Below are positions 1 through 8,833 of a stretch of DNA of 64,000 bases, one piece after another. The notes below the pieces were generated by a model, which did no database searches, was not told the DNA's origin, and worked only from the letters and a program-made list of their open reading frames with translations. Positions within the stretch are counted from its first letter, which is position 1. The number at the start of each line of letters is the position of its first letter. This DNA is from Bisbaumannia salifodinae. Its GTDB lineage: Bacteria > Pseudomonadota > Gammaproteobacteria > Pseudomonadales > Halomonadaceae. Made by a program: the position numbers and the translations under genes. The DNA lies in NCBI RefSeq assembly GCF_039522585.1, contig NZ_BAAADR010000014.1; one strand, 5' to 3'.

Positions 1-502
1 CGGAGGCCTCGATGGTGGTCAGGCAGTCGTCGATGGCGTCGTACTTCTGGATCAGGGTGCGGCGGATGACCTCGGTGGGGTGGGCGGTCAGCACCAGTTC
101 CACGCGCATGCCGGCCAGGGTCTCCACCAGGGTCTGGGCGGAGTAGCCGGACTCCCGGGCCCGGGCCAGCAGCTCGCCGAGCACCGGCTGGCTGCCGGGC
201 TTGTAGTCCTCCACCCGGCGGAAGCGCGCCCGGTAGTGCTGCTCGGCGATATTGGCCAGGTTGAGGAACTGGTTGAAGGCCCGGGTCACCGGCAGCAGGT
301 CGCGGTCCGGCAGCCGGCGCAGGTACTCGATCAGCTCGCGGCGGCCCTGGGCATCCCCGGAGCGGCCGCGCTTGGCGAAGGCGCGGATCGCCTCGATGCG
401 GTCGACGAAGGCCTCACCCAGGTCATCGGCGATGGTGCGCCCCAGGCTATCGCCCAGGATACGCACGTTATCGCGCAGGGATTCGTGCAGGTCGTGACTC
501 AT
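1..502 (-). CDS. ppc: Phosphoenolpyruvate carboxylase, N-terminal part (runs off the window)
   Basis: Carboxylates phosphoenolpyruvate to oxaloacetate, the anaplerotic feed of the TCA cycle in the cytoplasm. Only the first 167 codons are present; the gene continues past base 1. The first 130 residues are the helical N-terminal region, followed by the PEPC active-site motif VLTAHPTEVIRRTL with the catalytic His near residue 141, as expected for the bacterial family. The ATG at 502 overlaps the mazG stop in an ATGA arrangement, so it is probably the distal gene of a cysM-rlmD-relA-mazG-ppc run. Nothing odd is visible in the part present. Confidence 0.95.
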   Translation of the reverse strand, partial: MSHDLHESLRDNVRILGDSLGRTIADDLGEAFVDRIEAIRAFAKRGRSGDAQGRRELIEYLRRLPDRDLLPVTRAFNQFLNLANIAEQHYRARFRRVEDYKPGSQPVLGELLARARESGYSAQTLVETLAGMRVELVLTAHPTEVIRRTLIQKYDAIDDCLTTIEAS

Positions 503-1356
503 TTGGCTCCCTCCTCGGAATGCGCAGCGGCCGGCTCCTCACGCTTGGCGGCCTGCCAATGATATTCCATCTCCTCCAGGCTCGCCTCGGCGAGACCGTG
601 GCCCTCGCCGGCCAGGGCCGCTTCCACGCGGCGGAAGCGGCGCTCGAACTTGGTGTTGGTGCCGCGCAGGCACTGCTCGGGGTCGGCCTTGAGCCTGCGG
701 GCCAGGTTGGTCACCGCGAAGAGCAGGTCGCCCACCTCCTCGGCGGCGTGGCGGCGATCCCCGGCGGCCAGGGCCTCCTCCACCTCATCGAGCTCCTCGC
801 GGATCTTGGCGATCACGCCGCCCTCGTCGGGCCAGTCGAAGCCGACCCGGGCGGCGCGCTTGGCCAGCTTGGCGGCCCGGGACAGGGCCGGCAGCGCCCT
901 GGGTACGTCGTCGAGCACCGAATGGGCGTCCCGCTCGGCGCGCTCCTCGGCCTTGAGGCTCTCCCAGCGGGCGTGAACCTGGCGGGTCTCGATCGCCTCG
1001 GCGCTCACCCCGGGAGGCCGCCGCGAGGCCAGGGTGCCCTCGGGGAAGACATGGGGGTGGCGGCGCAACATCTTGGCGGTCAGGGCGTGGACCACGTCAT
1101 GGAAATCGAAGCGCCCCTCCTCGGCCCCGAACTGGGCGTAGTAGACCACCTGGAAGAGCAGGTCGCCGAGCTCGCCGGGCAGCTCCTCATAGGCGCGCCG
1201 TTCGATGGCGTCGGCCACCTCGTAGGCCTCCTCCAGGGTATGCGGCACGATGCTGTCCCAGTCCTGCTTGAGGTCCCAGGGGCAGCCCTGGTCGGCGTCG
1301 CGCAGCACCGCCATCAGGGTCAGCAGGTCATCGAGGCCGTAGCGGGGCTCGCTCAT
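499..1356 (-). CDS. mazG: Nucleoside triphosphate pyrophosphohydrolase MazG
   Basis: Hydrolyses NTPs and dNTPs to the monophosphate and pyrophosphate; in E. coli it also lowers ppGpp after relA activation. The 285 residues carry two tandem MazG domains. The first begins at CPWDLKQDWDSI (near residue 25) with its metal-binding acidic helices (LEEAYEVADAIE, GELGDLLFQVVYYA), and the second lies after about residue 165 (EELDEVEEAL, EEVGDLLFAVTNLARR). It is about 20 residues longer than the E. coli enzyme, mostly at the C-terminal tail. It overlaps relA upstream and ppc downstream by four bases each, which indicates translational coupling in the relA operon. Confidence 0.96.
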   Translation of the reverse strand: MSEPRYGLDDLLTLMAVLRDADQGCPWDLKQDWDSIVPHTLEEAYEVADAIERRAYEELPGELGDLLFQVVYYAQFGAEEGRFDFHDVVHALTAKMLRRHPHVFPEGTLASRRPPGVSAEAIETRQVHARWESLKAEERAERDAHSVLDDVPRALPALSRAAKLAKRAARVGFDWPDEGGVIAKIREELDEVEEALAAGDRRHAAEEVGDLLFAVTNLARRLKADPEQCLRGTNTKFERRFRRVEAALAGEGHGLAEASLEEMEYHWQAAKREEPAAAHSEEGAK

Positions 1357-3608
1357 GCCTTGCCTCCCTTGCCGGTACGCAACCGCTTGACGTCGATCAC
1401 ATTGGGCAACTGCTGGATCCGCGAGAAGAGCCGCCCCAGGGTCTCCAGGCTATCCACCTCCAGGGTGATGGCCAGCCGGGCGATGCCGTCCTCGCTGTCG
1501 GTGCGGGTATTCACCGAGAGCACATTGACCTTCTCGTTGCCCAGCAGGCCGGTGACGTCGCGCAGCAACCCGGAGCGATCCCAGGCCTCGATGACGATAT
1601 CCACCGGGTACTGGGTGCCGGGGCGCTCCCCCCACTCCACCTCGATGATGCGCTGGGGCTCGTCGAGGCGCAGCTGGAGGATATTGGGGCACTCCTGGCG
1701 GTGGATGGTGACCCCGCGCCCCTGGGTGATAAAGCCGACGATGGCCTCCCCGGGCACCGGATGGCAGCAGTTGGCCATGCTGGTCTTGAGGTTGCCCACG
1801 CCGAGCACGGTGATATCGCTCTTGCCGCCCTTGGGCGCCCCCTTGCGGGGCTTGGCCAGCAGCCGGTCGAGCTGCTCCTGGTCATCGGACTCGCCGAACA
1901 GCTGCTGGGCCTGGTGCAGCACCTGGCCGATACGCAGGTCGCCGGCGCCGAGCGCCGCGTACATGTCGTCGGGGCCCTGGTAGTTGACCTTGCGGGCCAG
2001 GGTCTCCAGGTCCATGCCCTCCAGGTCCAGGCGCTTCATCTCCCGCTCGAAGAGGGCCTTGCCCTCTTCCAGGTTCTGGCCCCGGGCCTGCTGCTTGAAC
2101 CAGGCCTGGATCTTGGCCCGGGCCCGGGAGGTGCGCACATAGCCGAGGCCGGGGTTGAGCCAGTCGCGGCTGGGGCCGCCCTTGCTGGCGGTGAGGATCT
2201 CCACCTGCTGTCCGGTCTTGAGCTTGTAGGTGAGCGGCACGATACGGCCGTTGACCTTGGCGCCCCGGCAGCGGTGGCCCACCTCGGTATGCACCCGGTA
2301 GGCGAAGTCGATGGGGGTGGCGATGCGCGGCAGGTCGATGACATGGCCGTCGGGGGTGAAGACGTAGATGCGGTCCGGGGCCACGTCGCTGTTGAGGCCC
2401 TCGCGCAGGTCGCCGAACTCGCCGACTTCCTCCTGCCACTCCAGCACCTGGCGCAGCCAGGCGATCTTCTCCTCGTAGCTGGAGCTCTTGGCCTTGGTGT
2501 CGTGGCCCTTGTAGCGCCAGTGGGCGCAGACGCCGAGCTCCGCCTCCTCGTGCATGGCGAAGGTGCGGATCTGGATCTCCAGCACCTTGTTCTCCGGCCC
2601 CAGCACGGCGGTGTGCAGGGACTGGTAGCCGTTCCTCTTGGGGTTGGCGATATAGTCGTCGAACTCGTGGGGCACATGGTGCCAGCGGGAGTGGACGAGC
2701 CCCAGGGCCGTGTAGCAGTCGGCCACCTCCGGCACCAGGATGCGCACCGCACGGACGTCGTAGACCTGGGAGAACTCGATGCGCTTGCGCTTCATCTTGC
2801 GCCAGATGGAGTAGATATGCTTGGCGCGACCATCCACCTCGTAGCGGGTGATGCCCTGGGCCTCCAGCAGCTCCTCGAGGGTACCCACCACATCGCTGAT
2901 ATAGCGGTCCCGGTCGAGGCGCTTCTCCGCCAGCAGCTTGGCGATGGCCTTGTAGTCCTCCTCGTGGAGGTAGCGGAAGGAGAGGTCCTCCAGCTCCCAC
3001 TTGAGGTGGCCGATGCCCAGGCGATGGGCCAGGGGGGCATAGATATCGAAGACTTCCCGGGCCACCAGCAGGCGCTTGTCACGGGGGGCATCCTTGACCT
3101 GGCGCAGGGCGCAGGTGCGCTCGGCGATCTTGATCAGGGCGACGCGCACGTCGTCGATCATGGTCACCAGCATCTTGCGCAGGTTGTCCTGCTGGTCGTG
3201 CTGCTGCATGCCGTGGCTGGGGGCCTGCTGGCTGATGGCGGCCATCTGCAGCACGCCGTCGATCAGCCGGGCCACCTCGTCGCCGAACTGCTTGGCGACC
3301 TGCTCCAGGCTAAGCAGCCCCTCGCGCACCGTGCGATAGAGCACCGCCGCCTCGAGCGCGGCCTGGTCGAGCTTGAGCTCGCCGAGGATATCGGCCATCT
3401 CCAGGCCCATGCGGAAGCTGGTGTCCTGGGGCAGCCAGGTCTTGTGGGCACGCTGGCTATCGGCGGCCAGGCGCTGGGCCAGTTCACAGGCCCGACGCAA
3501 CTCCGCCGGGTCACTCAGGGTCACGTCGTCCTGCAGGCGCACCAGCCACTGGTCGATAGCCACCTGCCCATCGCCGTTCAGCGGCTGGTCTTCACGAACC
3601 TTCACCAT
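1353..3608 (-). CDS. relA: GTP pyrophosphokinase RelA, (p)ppGpp synthetase I
   Basis: Ribosome-associated enzyme that makes (p)ppGpp from ATP and GTP/GDP on amino-acid starvation. The 751 residues show the expected order: a pseudo-hydrolase HD domain (about 60-200) without the intact HD motif, a synthetase domain (about 240-370), a TGS domain (DRIYVFTPDGHVIDLP, near 415) and a C-terminal ACT domain (about 670-745). The acidic EFDD signature at 315-318 is the RelA-type EXDD motif rather than the RXKD of bifunctional SpoT/Rel, so a monofunctional synthetase is expected. Its stop overlaps the mazG start. Confidence 0.97.
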   Translation of the reverse strand: MVKVREDQPLNGDGQVAIDQWLVRLQDDVTLSDPAELRRACELAQRLAADSQRAHKTWLPQDTSFRMGLEMADILGELKLDQAALEAAVLYRTVREGLLSLEQVAKQFGDEVARLIDGVLQMAAISQQAPSHGMQQHDQQDNLRKMLVTMIDDVRVALIKIAERTCALRQVKDAPRDKRLLVAREVFDIYAPLAHRLGIGHLKWELEDLSFRYLHEEDYKAIAKLLAEKRLDRDRYISDVVGTLEELLEAQGITRYEVDGRAKHIYSIWRKMKRKRIEFSQVYDVRAVRILVPEVADCYTALGLVHSRWHHVPHEFDDYIANPKRNGYQSLHTAVLGPENKVLEIQIRTFAMHEEAELGVCAHWRYKGHDTKAKSSSYEEKIAWLRQVLEWQEEVGEFGDLREGLNSDVAPDRIYVFTPDGHVIDLPRIATPIDFAYRVHTEVGHRCRGAKVNGRIVPLTYKLKTGQQVEILTASKGGPSRDWLNPGLGYVRTSRARAKIQAWFKQQARGQNLEEGKALFEREMKRLDLEGMDLETLARKVNYQGPDDMYAALGAGDLRIGQVLHQAQQLFGESDDQEQLDRLLAKPRKGAPKGGKSDITVLGVGNLKTSMANCCHPVPGEAIVGFITQGRGVTIHRQECPNILQLRLDEPQRIIEVEWGERPGTQYPVDIVIEAWDRSGLLRDVTGLLGNEKVNVLSVNTRTDSEDGIARLAITLEVDSLETLGRLFSRIQQLPNVIDVKRLRTGKGGKA

Positions 3609-3677
3609 CTCCTGGCGCTCCTTGATTCCACCCCGGGCCGCCGGCCGACGGCCCGCTGATTGTTCTCTGTCCGTTCC

Positions 3678-5081
3678 TCAGTTCGCCCCGCGGCGAAACA
3701 GCAGCACCGACTCCAGGTGCGCCGTCTGGGCGAACATATCGGCCACGGCGCCACGCTCCGGGCGCAGGCCCCCCGCCGCCAGGATGGCGGCATCCCGGGC
3801 CAGGGTCGCCGGGTCACAGGAGACATAGAGGACTCGCGTCACGGCCCCGTCTCCCCCCTGCCGCGCCAGGGCGCGACATACCGCCTCGGCGCCCTCCCGG
3901 GGCGGGTCGAGCAGCACGCCCGTCGCCGGCACCTCGTCGAGCAGTTGCGCCACCGCCTCGGGATCGTTGAGGTTCGCCTGGCGCGCCGTGAGGGCGAGGT
4001 CATTGGCCCGGGCGTTGTCGGCCAGGCGCTCGACCATCGCCGGGCTGCCCTCCACCCCGGTGACCTGGGCCCCGGCGAAAGCCAGGGGCAGGCTGAAGTT
4101 GCCGACCCCGGCGAACAGGTCCAGCAGGGCCTCCCCCGGGGCCGGCGCCAGCCACGCCAGGGCCGTCTCCACCAGGGCACGATTGACCTCGCCATTGACC
4201 TGGACGAAGTCCCCCCGGGCGAAGCTTACCCGAACCTCGCCCAGGGCGTAGTGCAGGCTCGGCGCCTCGCCGAGCCAGCGCAGCTCCGGGGCCTCGCGCC
4301 CCACCAGCCAGGCCAGGTGCACGCCCTGGCGCTCGGCGAAGGCCCGCCAGCGCTCGGCGTCCCGGGGGTTGTCGCGCAGTTGGCGTACCACCAGGGCCGC
4401 CCCGGCATCGCCGTCGATCAGCTCCAGGTGCCCCACCTGGCGAGGCGCCTCCAGGGTCTCGAGCTGCTCGCGCAGGGCCGGGATCAGCCGGTTGAGGGGC
4501 GGCGTCAGCACCGGGCAGGCGGCGAGATCCACCAGGTGGTGGCTGCGCCGGCCGCGAAAGCCCAGGTGCAGTTGCCCCTCGGCGTCGAGCCGCACGCCGA
4601 GGCGCGCCCGGCGCCGATAGCCGAGCCCCTCGCCGGCCAGCAGCTCCGGCGACGCCGCCAGGGTCACGCCCTGACGGCCCAGTTGCTCGGCGAGCACCGC
4701 CTGCTTGTGGCGGCGCTGGGCGTCCAGGGCCAGGTGCTGCAGATCGCAGCCACCGCAACTGCCGTAATGCTCGCAGGGCGGGTCGACCCGCTCCGGCGAG
4801 GCCACGATCACCTCACGCAGGTGGGCCTCATCGAAGCGCTTGCGCTGGCGATGCACCGCCAGGCGCACCCGCTCGCCGGGCAGGGCGCCCTCGACGAAGC
4901 AGGCCTTGCCGTCGGCATCGTGGGTCAGCCCGCGGCCATCATGGGCCAGGCGTTCGATGACGATGTCGTCGCCCTCGTCGCTGGTGGCCTCGGCCACCGG
5001 AGTCGCCGGCGCGGTTCGACCACTCAGGCCCGACACACCGGAGCGGCGCCGCGGCGGGCGGCGTTTTCCAAGCATCGCCAT
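3678..5081 (-). CDS. rlmD: 23S rRNA (uracil-1939-C5)-methyltransferase RlmD
   Basis: SAM-dependent methyltransferase that makes 5-methyluridine at 23S rRNA position 1939. The 467 residues contain a basic N-terminal extension, a TRAM RNA-binding domain (about 40-95), the [4Fe-4S] ligand cysteines C103, C109 and C112 in CEHYGSCGGC with a fourth in AACPVL, and a Rossmann SAM site (LLDLFAGVGNFSLPLA). The catalytic cysteine sits in YVSCDPATLARD near the C-terminus. It starts two bases after the cysM stop, so it is cotranscribed with cysM and upstream of relA, the same rlmD-relA-mazG order as in many gammaproteobacteria. Confidence 0.96.
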   Translation of the reverse strand: MAMLGKRRPPRRRSGVSGLSGRTAPATPVAEATSDEGDDIVIERLAHDGRGLTHDADGKACFVEGALPGERVRLAVHRQRKRFDEAHLREVIVASPERVDPPCEHYGSCGGCDLQHLALDAQRRHKQAVLAEQLGRQGVTLAASPELLAGEGLGYRRRARLGVRLDAEGQLHLGFRGRRSHHLVDLAACPVLTPPLNRLIPALREQLETLEAPRQVGHLELIDGDAGAALVVRQLRDNPRDAERWRAFAERQGVHLAWLVGREAPELRWLGEAPSLHYALGEVRVSFARGDFVQVNGEVNRALVETALAWLAPAPGEALLDLFAGVGNFSLPLAFAGAQVTGVEGSPAMVERLADNARANDLALTARQANLNDPEAVAQLLDEVPATGVLLDPPREGAEAVCRALARQGGDGAVTRVLYVSCDPATLARDAAILAAGGLRPERGAVADMFAQTAHLESVLLFRRGAN

Positions 5082-5082
5082 C

Positions 5083-5973
5083 TCAGGCTCCGAACAGGCC
5101 GGTGGAGAGGTAGCGATCGCCGCGGTCGCAGACGATAAAGACGATCACCGCATTCTCCACTCGCTCGGCGATGCGCAGGGCCCCGGCCAGGGCACCGCCG
5201 GAGGAGACCCCGGCCATGATGCCCTCCTCACGGGCCAGGCGCCGCATATGGATCTCGGCCTCCTCCTGGCCGATATCCAGCACCCGGTCGACGCGGCTGG
5301 CGTCGAAGATGCGCGGCAGGTATTCCTTGGGCCAGCGGCGGATACCGGCAATGCTGGCGCCATCCTCCGGCTGCAGGCCGACGATCTGCACCTCGGGGCT
5401 GCGCTCCTTGAGGTAACGGGAGACCCCCATGATGGTGCCGGTGGTGCCCATGGAACTGACGAAATGGGTGATCCGCCCCTCGGTCTGGCGCCATAGCTCG
5501 GGGCCGGTGCCCCGGTAATGGGCCAGCGGATTGTCGGGGTTGGCAAATTGATCGAGTCCCTTGCCCTCGCCCCGGGCGATCATCGACTCGGCCAGGTCGC
5601 GGGCCGCCTCCATGCCCCCCTCCTTGGTCACGCTGATCAGCTCGGCGCCATAGGCGGCCATGGCCTGCTTGCGCTCCTCGGAGGCGCTCTCAGGCATGAT
5701 CAACACCATGCGGTAGCCCTTGATGGCGGCGGCCATGGCCAGGGCGATACCGGTGTTGCCGGAGGTGGCCTCCACCAGGGTGTCGCCGGGGCGAATCTCA
5801 CCGCGGGCCTCGGCCTGCTGGATCATCGACAGGGCCGGGCGGTCCTTGACGGAGCCCGCCGGGTTGTTGCCCTCCAGCTTGGCCAGCAGGGTGTTGTTGC
5901 GGCCGGCGGAGATGCGCTGCAGGCGCACCAGGGGCGTGTTGCCGACCACGTCCTCGAGGGTGGGAAACTGCAT
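5083..5973 (-). CDS. cysM: Cysteine synthase B (O-acetylserine sulfhydrylase)
   Basis: PLP enzyme that makes cysteine from O-acetylserine and sulfide or thiosulfate. The PLP lysine is K43 in NNPAGSVKDRPA, followed by the substrate loop TSGNTG, the phosphate-binding region (SSMGTTGTIMG) and the C-terminal GVSSGGALAGA. The 296-residue length and the short loop pattern fit CysM rather than CysK. The start has an AAGGA ribosome site and a good -10 box about 30 bases upstream. It is first in the run leading to ppc and is divergent from barA. Confidence 0.93.
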   Translation of the reverse strand: MQFPTLEDVVGNTPLVRLQRISAGRNNTLLAKLEGNNPAGSVKDRPALSMIQQAEARGEIRPGDTLVEATSGNTGIALAMAAAIKGYRMVLIMPESASEERKQAMAAYGAELISVTKEGGMEAARDLAESMIARGEGKGLDQFANPDNPLAHYRGTGPELWRQTEGRITHFVSSMGTTGTIMGVSRYLKERSPEVQIVGLQPEDGASIAGIRRWPKEYLPRIFDASRVDRVLDIGQEEAEIHMRRLAREEGIMAGVSSGGALAGALRIAERVENAVIVFIVCDRGDRYLSTGLFGA

Positions 5974-6002
5974 CTAACTTTCCTTATGGAAACGTTTTTT
6001 CC

Positions 6003-6031
6003 ATTATATCCATGGGACCGGCCGGGTGACA
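6003..6031 (-). promoter_or_regulatory. Candidate sigma-70 promoter of cysM operon
   Basis: On the minus strand a perfect -10 TATAAT (6003-6008) is preceded at 17 bases by TGTCAC (6026-6031), a weak -35. The predicted start lies near 5996, giving a leader of about 22 bases that contains the AAGGA site of cysM. This is inference from consensus only. Confidence 0.5.
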
Positions 6032-6090
6032 GTGATGATCCCCGGCTGTGTCATACTGTCCGCCAACCCCTGGCGCCATGGGAAGCCCCG

Positions 6091-8799
6091 ATGTCCTTGC
6101 GTACCCGCCTGATGCTGCTCGTTTTCCTGGTGCCGCTGATCCTGATCGGCGGCATCGCCACGACTAGCCTTTACTACATCGACCAGCAGCAGCAGGCCGC
6201 CCTCAAGACGCGGCTGGAGCGTGCCGTGGCCCTGCTGACGCCCTCCCTGGCCGAGGCCATCGAGGCGGGGGATCAGGTGCGCCTGGCCGAGCTCGCCCAA
6301 CGCCTGCTGGACGAGTCGCCGGTGCAGGCGCTGAGCCTGCGTGATGCCCAGGGCGATGCCACCCTGCATCTGGGCAAGGGGCAGAGCGCACTAAGGCCCG
6401 ACGGTGCCGGGGCCTCCGCCTGGCAGGGGTGGCGCCTGCAGACCCCCCTCCCCGGCCTGGCCACGCCCCTGTGGGTCGATCTGGAGGTGACCCCGACCGG
6501 CCAGCGCCTGACCTTCTACCGCCACCTGACCCTGGTCGGCCTGGGCTGCCTGGTGCTGGGACTGGCGCTCTTCCTGCTGGCCTACGGCCTGGGGCGTCAG
6601 TGGGTACAGCCCCTGGAATCGCTGCGCCGCGCCCTGGAGCGTCTCAATGGCGGCGACTACCGGCCGCGCCTGGACACCGGTGGGCCGGTGGAAACCGCCG
6701 AGCTGGCCCAGGGCCTCAATGCCCTGGCCGACTACCTGAGTCATGCCCAGGAAGACATGCAGCAGCATATCGAGCAGACCACCCTGGACCTGCAGGAGTC
6801 CATGGAAACCATCGAGATCAAGAATATCGAGCTCGACATGGCCCACCGCCGCGCCCTGGAGGCGAGCCGTATCAAGTCGGAGTTCCTGGCCAATATGAGC
6901 CACGAGATCCGTACGCCCCTCAACGGCATCATCGGCTTCTGCCAGCTATTGGCCCGCTCGAACCTGGACGACCGCCAGCAGGAGTGGCTCAGCCATGTAC
7001 ACAAGGCCTCCAACAGCCTGCTGTCGCTGATCAACGATATCCTCGACTTCTCCAAGATCGAGGCGGGCAAGCTGGAGCTGGAAAGCGTCGACCTGGATAT
7101 CCTGGTGATCGTCGACGAGGTGCTGGGGTTGCAGGCCCCCATGGCCCAGCAGAAGCAGCTGCACCTGCTGGGGCTGGTCTATGACGACGTGCCGGCCCAG
7201 TTGCAGGGCGACCCGCTGCGCATCAAGCAGGTGCTCACCAACCTGGTCCACAACGCCATCAAGTTCACCGAGAAGGGCGAGATCCTGGTACGGGTGATGC
7301 TGGAAGAGACCGAGGGCGCCGAGGTGATCCTGCGGGTGCAGATCAGCGATACCGGCATCGGCATGGACGAGGAGAGCCAGCGACGCCTCTTCCAGGCCTT
7401 CCAGCAGGCCCGGGAGAGCGATACCCGCCACTATGGCGGCACCGGCCTGGGGCTGATGATCTGTCGCCAGCTGGTGGAGCAGATGGGCGGCGAGATCGGC
7501 GTGGATAGTGCCCCGGGGCGGGGCTCGACCTTCACCCTCAGCCTGCCGCTGCGGGCCAAATCGCTGGAGGAGCGCCCCCAGGAGCTGGACCTGAGCGGCC
7601 TGCGGGTGTCCCTCTTCGAGCCCCATGCGGCGACTCGCCATGCCCTGGCACACCTGCTGAGGAGCTGGGGGGCCGAGCTGCAGGTGCTCGAAGAGGCCAG
7701 CCCCTGCGACTCCCCCCTGGCGGCACCGGACCTGCTGCTGGTGGGCCTGCCGCCTCTGCCCATGGCCAGGGCGGAGATGCTCAGTTGGCGCAGCTGCCTG
7801 GCGGGGGTGAACTGCCCCAGTATCGTGATGGCCAACGTGCCGCCCTTCGATATCCCCGACCTGCCCCTGCCCCATGGCGGCGAGGTGATCAGCAAGCCCT
7901 TGTCACGGCGCAGCCTGGCGACGGTGGTCCAGCGCCAGCTGGATGCACCCACGCCGGCCCCGGCGCCCGCGGCTCCCGTCTCGACCACCCCCCGACGGGT
8001 GCTGGTGGTGGATGACACCGACTCCAATCGCCTGCTGGTGCGCGAGATGCTCGATGGCCTGGGCCTGGAAGTGGTCGAGGCGGCCAGTGGCGAGGAGGCC
8101 CTGGCCCGGGGGCGCTCCGAGCCCTTCGACCTGGTCTTGATGGATATCCGTATGCCGGGCATGGACGGCGTGGAGGCGATGAAGGCGTTGCGCGAGCTGG
8201 GCGGCGGCTGGCGAGGCTGCCCGATTATCGCGGTGACCGCCCATGCCCTGGAGGAGGAACGCCGGCGGCTGCTCAAGGCCGGCATGCATGATGTGCTGAT
8301 CAAGCCGATCCAGGCGGAGGCCCTGGTCGGCCTGCTGGGACAGCATCTCAGCATGCCCCTGAGCCTACCCGCCGCCCCCTCGCCGCGCCCGGCCCCGCGT
8401 CGCCCCCCGCCCACCCGGGACGAGGAGCTGCCGGCGGTGGACCTGGCCCTGGGCACCAAGCTGGCCGGGGGACGCGAGGACCTGGCACGCCAGACCCTGG
8501 AGATGCTGCTGGCCAGCCTCGACGACACCGAGGATCAACTGCACCAGGCCTGGGAGGCCGGGGACGAGACCGCCTTCCTGGACGCCGTGCATGCCCTCAA
8601 CGGCGCCTGCCGCTACTGCGGCGTGCCCCAGTTGGCCCTGCTCGCCGAGACCCTGGAGACCCGCTTGCGGGTCGCCGGCCTGGCCGACACCGCGTCACTG
8701 GTCGACGCCCTCTATGCCGCCATGGTGCGGCTACGGGCCTGGGAGCAAGGAGCGGAAGCGCCCCGGGATGGCGAGGCCACTTCCACCAGCCTGAAATAG
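6091..8799 (+). CDS. barA: Hybrid sensor histidine kinase of the BarA/GacS type
   Basis: Tripartite phosphorelay kinase expected to feed a GacA/UvrY response regulator and thus the CsrA-sRNA circuit; the regulator is not in this window. The 902-residue protein has a first membrane helix (about 7-29), a periplasmic segment to about 150, a second helix (about 152-172) and a HAMP linker. Next come a HisKA domain with phosphoacceptor H271 in NMSHEIRTPLNG and an HATPase domain (N box HNAIKFT, DTGIGM, GGTGLGL). A degenerate receiver (about 500-630), a full receiver with D685 in LVLMDIRMPGMDG and an HPt domain with H834 (AVHALNGACRYCG) complete it. I took the ATG at 6091 because it begins the membrane helix; an upstream in-frame extension would run through the cysM gene on the other strand. 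Confidence 0.93.
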   Translation: MSLRTRLMLLVFLVPLILIGGIATTSLYYIDQQQQAALKTRLERAVALLTPSLAEAIEAGDQVRLAELAQRLLDESPVQALSLRDAQGDATLHLGKGQSALRPDGAGASAWQGWRLQTPLPGLATPLWVDLEVTPTGQRLTFYRHLTLVGLGCLVLGLALFLLAYGLGRQWVQPLESLRRALERLNGGDYRPRLDTGGPVETAELAQGLNALADYLSHAQEDMQQHIEQTTLDLQESMETIEIKNIELDMAHRRALEASRIKSEFLANMSHEIRTPLNGIIGFCQLLARSNLDDRQQEWLSHVHKASNSLLSLINDILDFSKIEAGKLELESVDLDILVIVDEVLGLQAPMAQQKQLHLLGLVYDDVPAQLQGDPLRIKQVLTNLVHNAIKFTEKGEILVRVMLEETEGAEVILRVQISDTGIGMDEESQRRLFQAFQQARESDTRHYGGTGLGLMICRQLVEQMGGEIGVDSAPGRGSTFTLSLPLRAKSLEERPQELDLSGLRVSLFEPHAATRHALAHLLRSWGAELQVLEEASPCDSPLAAPDLLLVGLPPLPMARAEMLSWRSCLAGVNCPSIVMANVPPFDIPDLPLPHGGEVISKPLSRRSLATVVQRQLDAPTPAPAPAAPVSTTPRRVLVVDDTDSNRLLVREMLDGLGLEVVEAASGEEALARGRSEPFDLVLMDIRMPGMDGVEAMKALRELGGGWRGCPIIAVTAHALEEERRRLLKAGMHDVLIKPIQAEALVGLLGQHLSMPLSLPAAPSPRPAPRRPPPTRDEELPAVDLALGTKLAGGREDLARQTLEMLLASLDDTEDQLHQAWEAGDETAFLDAVHALNGACRYCGVPQLALLAETLETRLRVAGLADTASLVDALYAAMVRLRAWEQGAEAPRDGEATSTSLK

Positions 8800-8803
8800 G
8801 TCG

Positions 8804-8827
8804 CCCGGGGGGCGGACTCGCCCCGGG
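8804..8827. terminator. Weak GC hairpin between convergent barA and pdxJ
   Basis: CCCGGGG (8804-8810) pairs with CCCCGGG (8821-8827) around a 10-base loop in the 34-base gap between the two stop codons. There is no T run on either side, so it is at best a weak or factor-assisted terminator. Confidence 0.3.
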
Positions 8828-8833
8828 GTCGAC

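Noticed and set aside
3634..3655. Hairpin between rlmD and relA as terminator
   Set aside because: Seven-bp stem without a T run inside a tight gene run; too weak to support.
520..3659. Long open frames on the plus strand opposite mazG and relA
   Set aside because: They are rich in Gly/Leu/Gln/His typical of antisense reading of GC-rich genes, and the minus-strand proteins are unambiguous.
5518..6090. N-terminal extension of the BarA kinase
   Set aside because: It would read antisense through cysM and across the promoter region; the membrane helix begins at the ATG at 6091.
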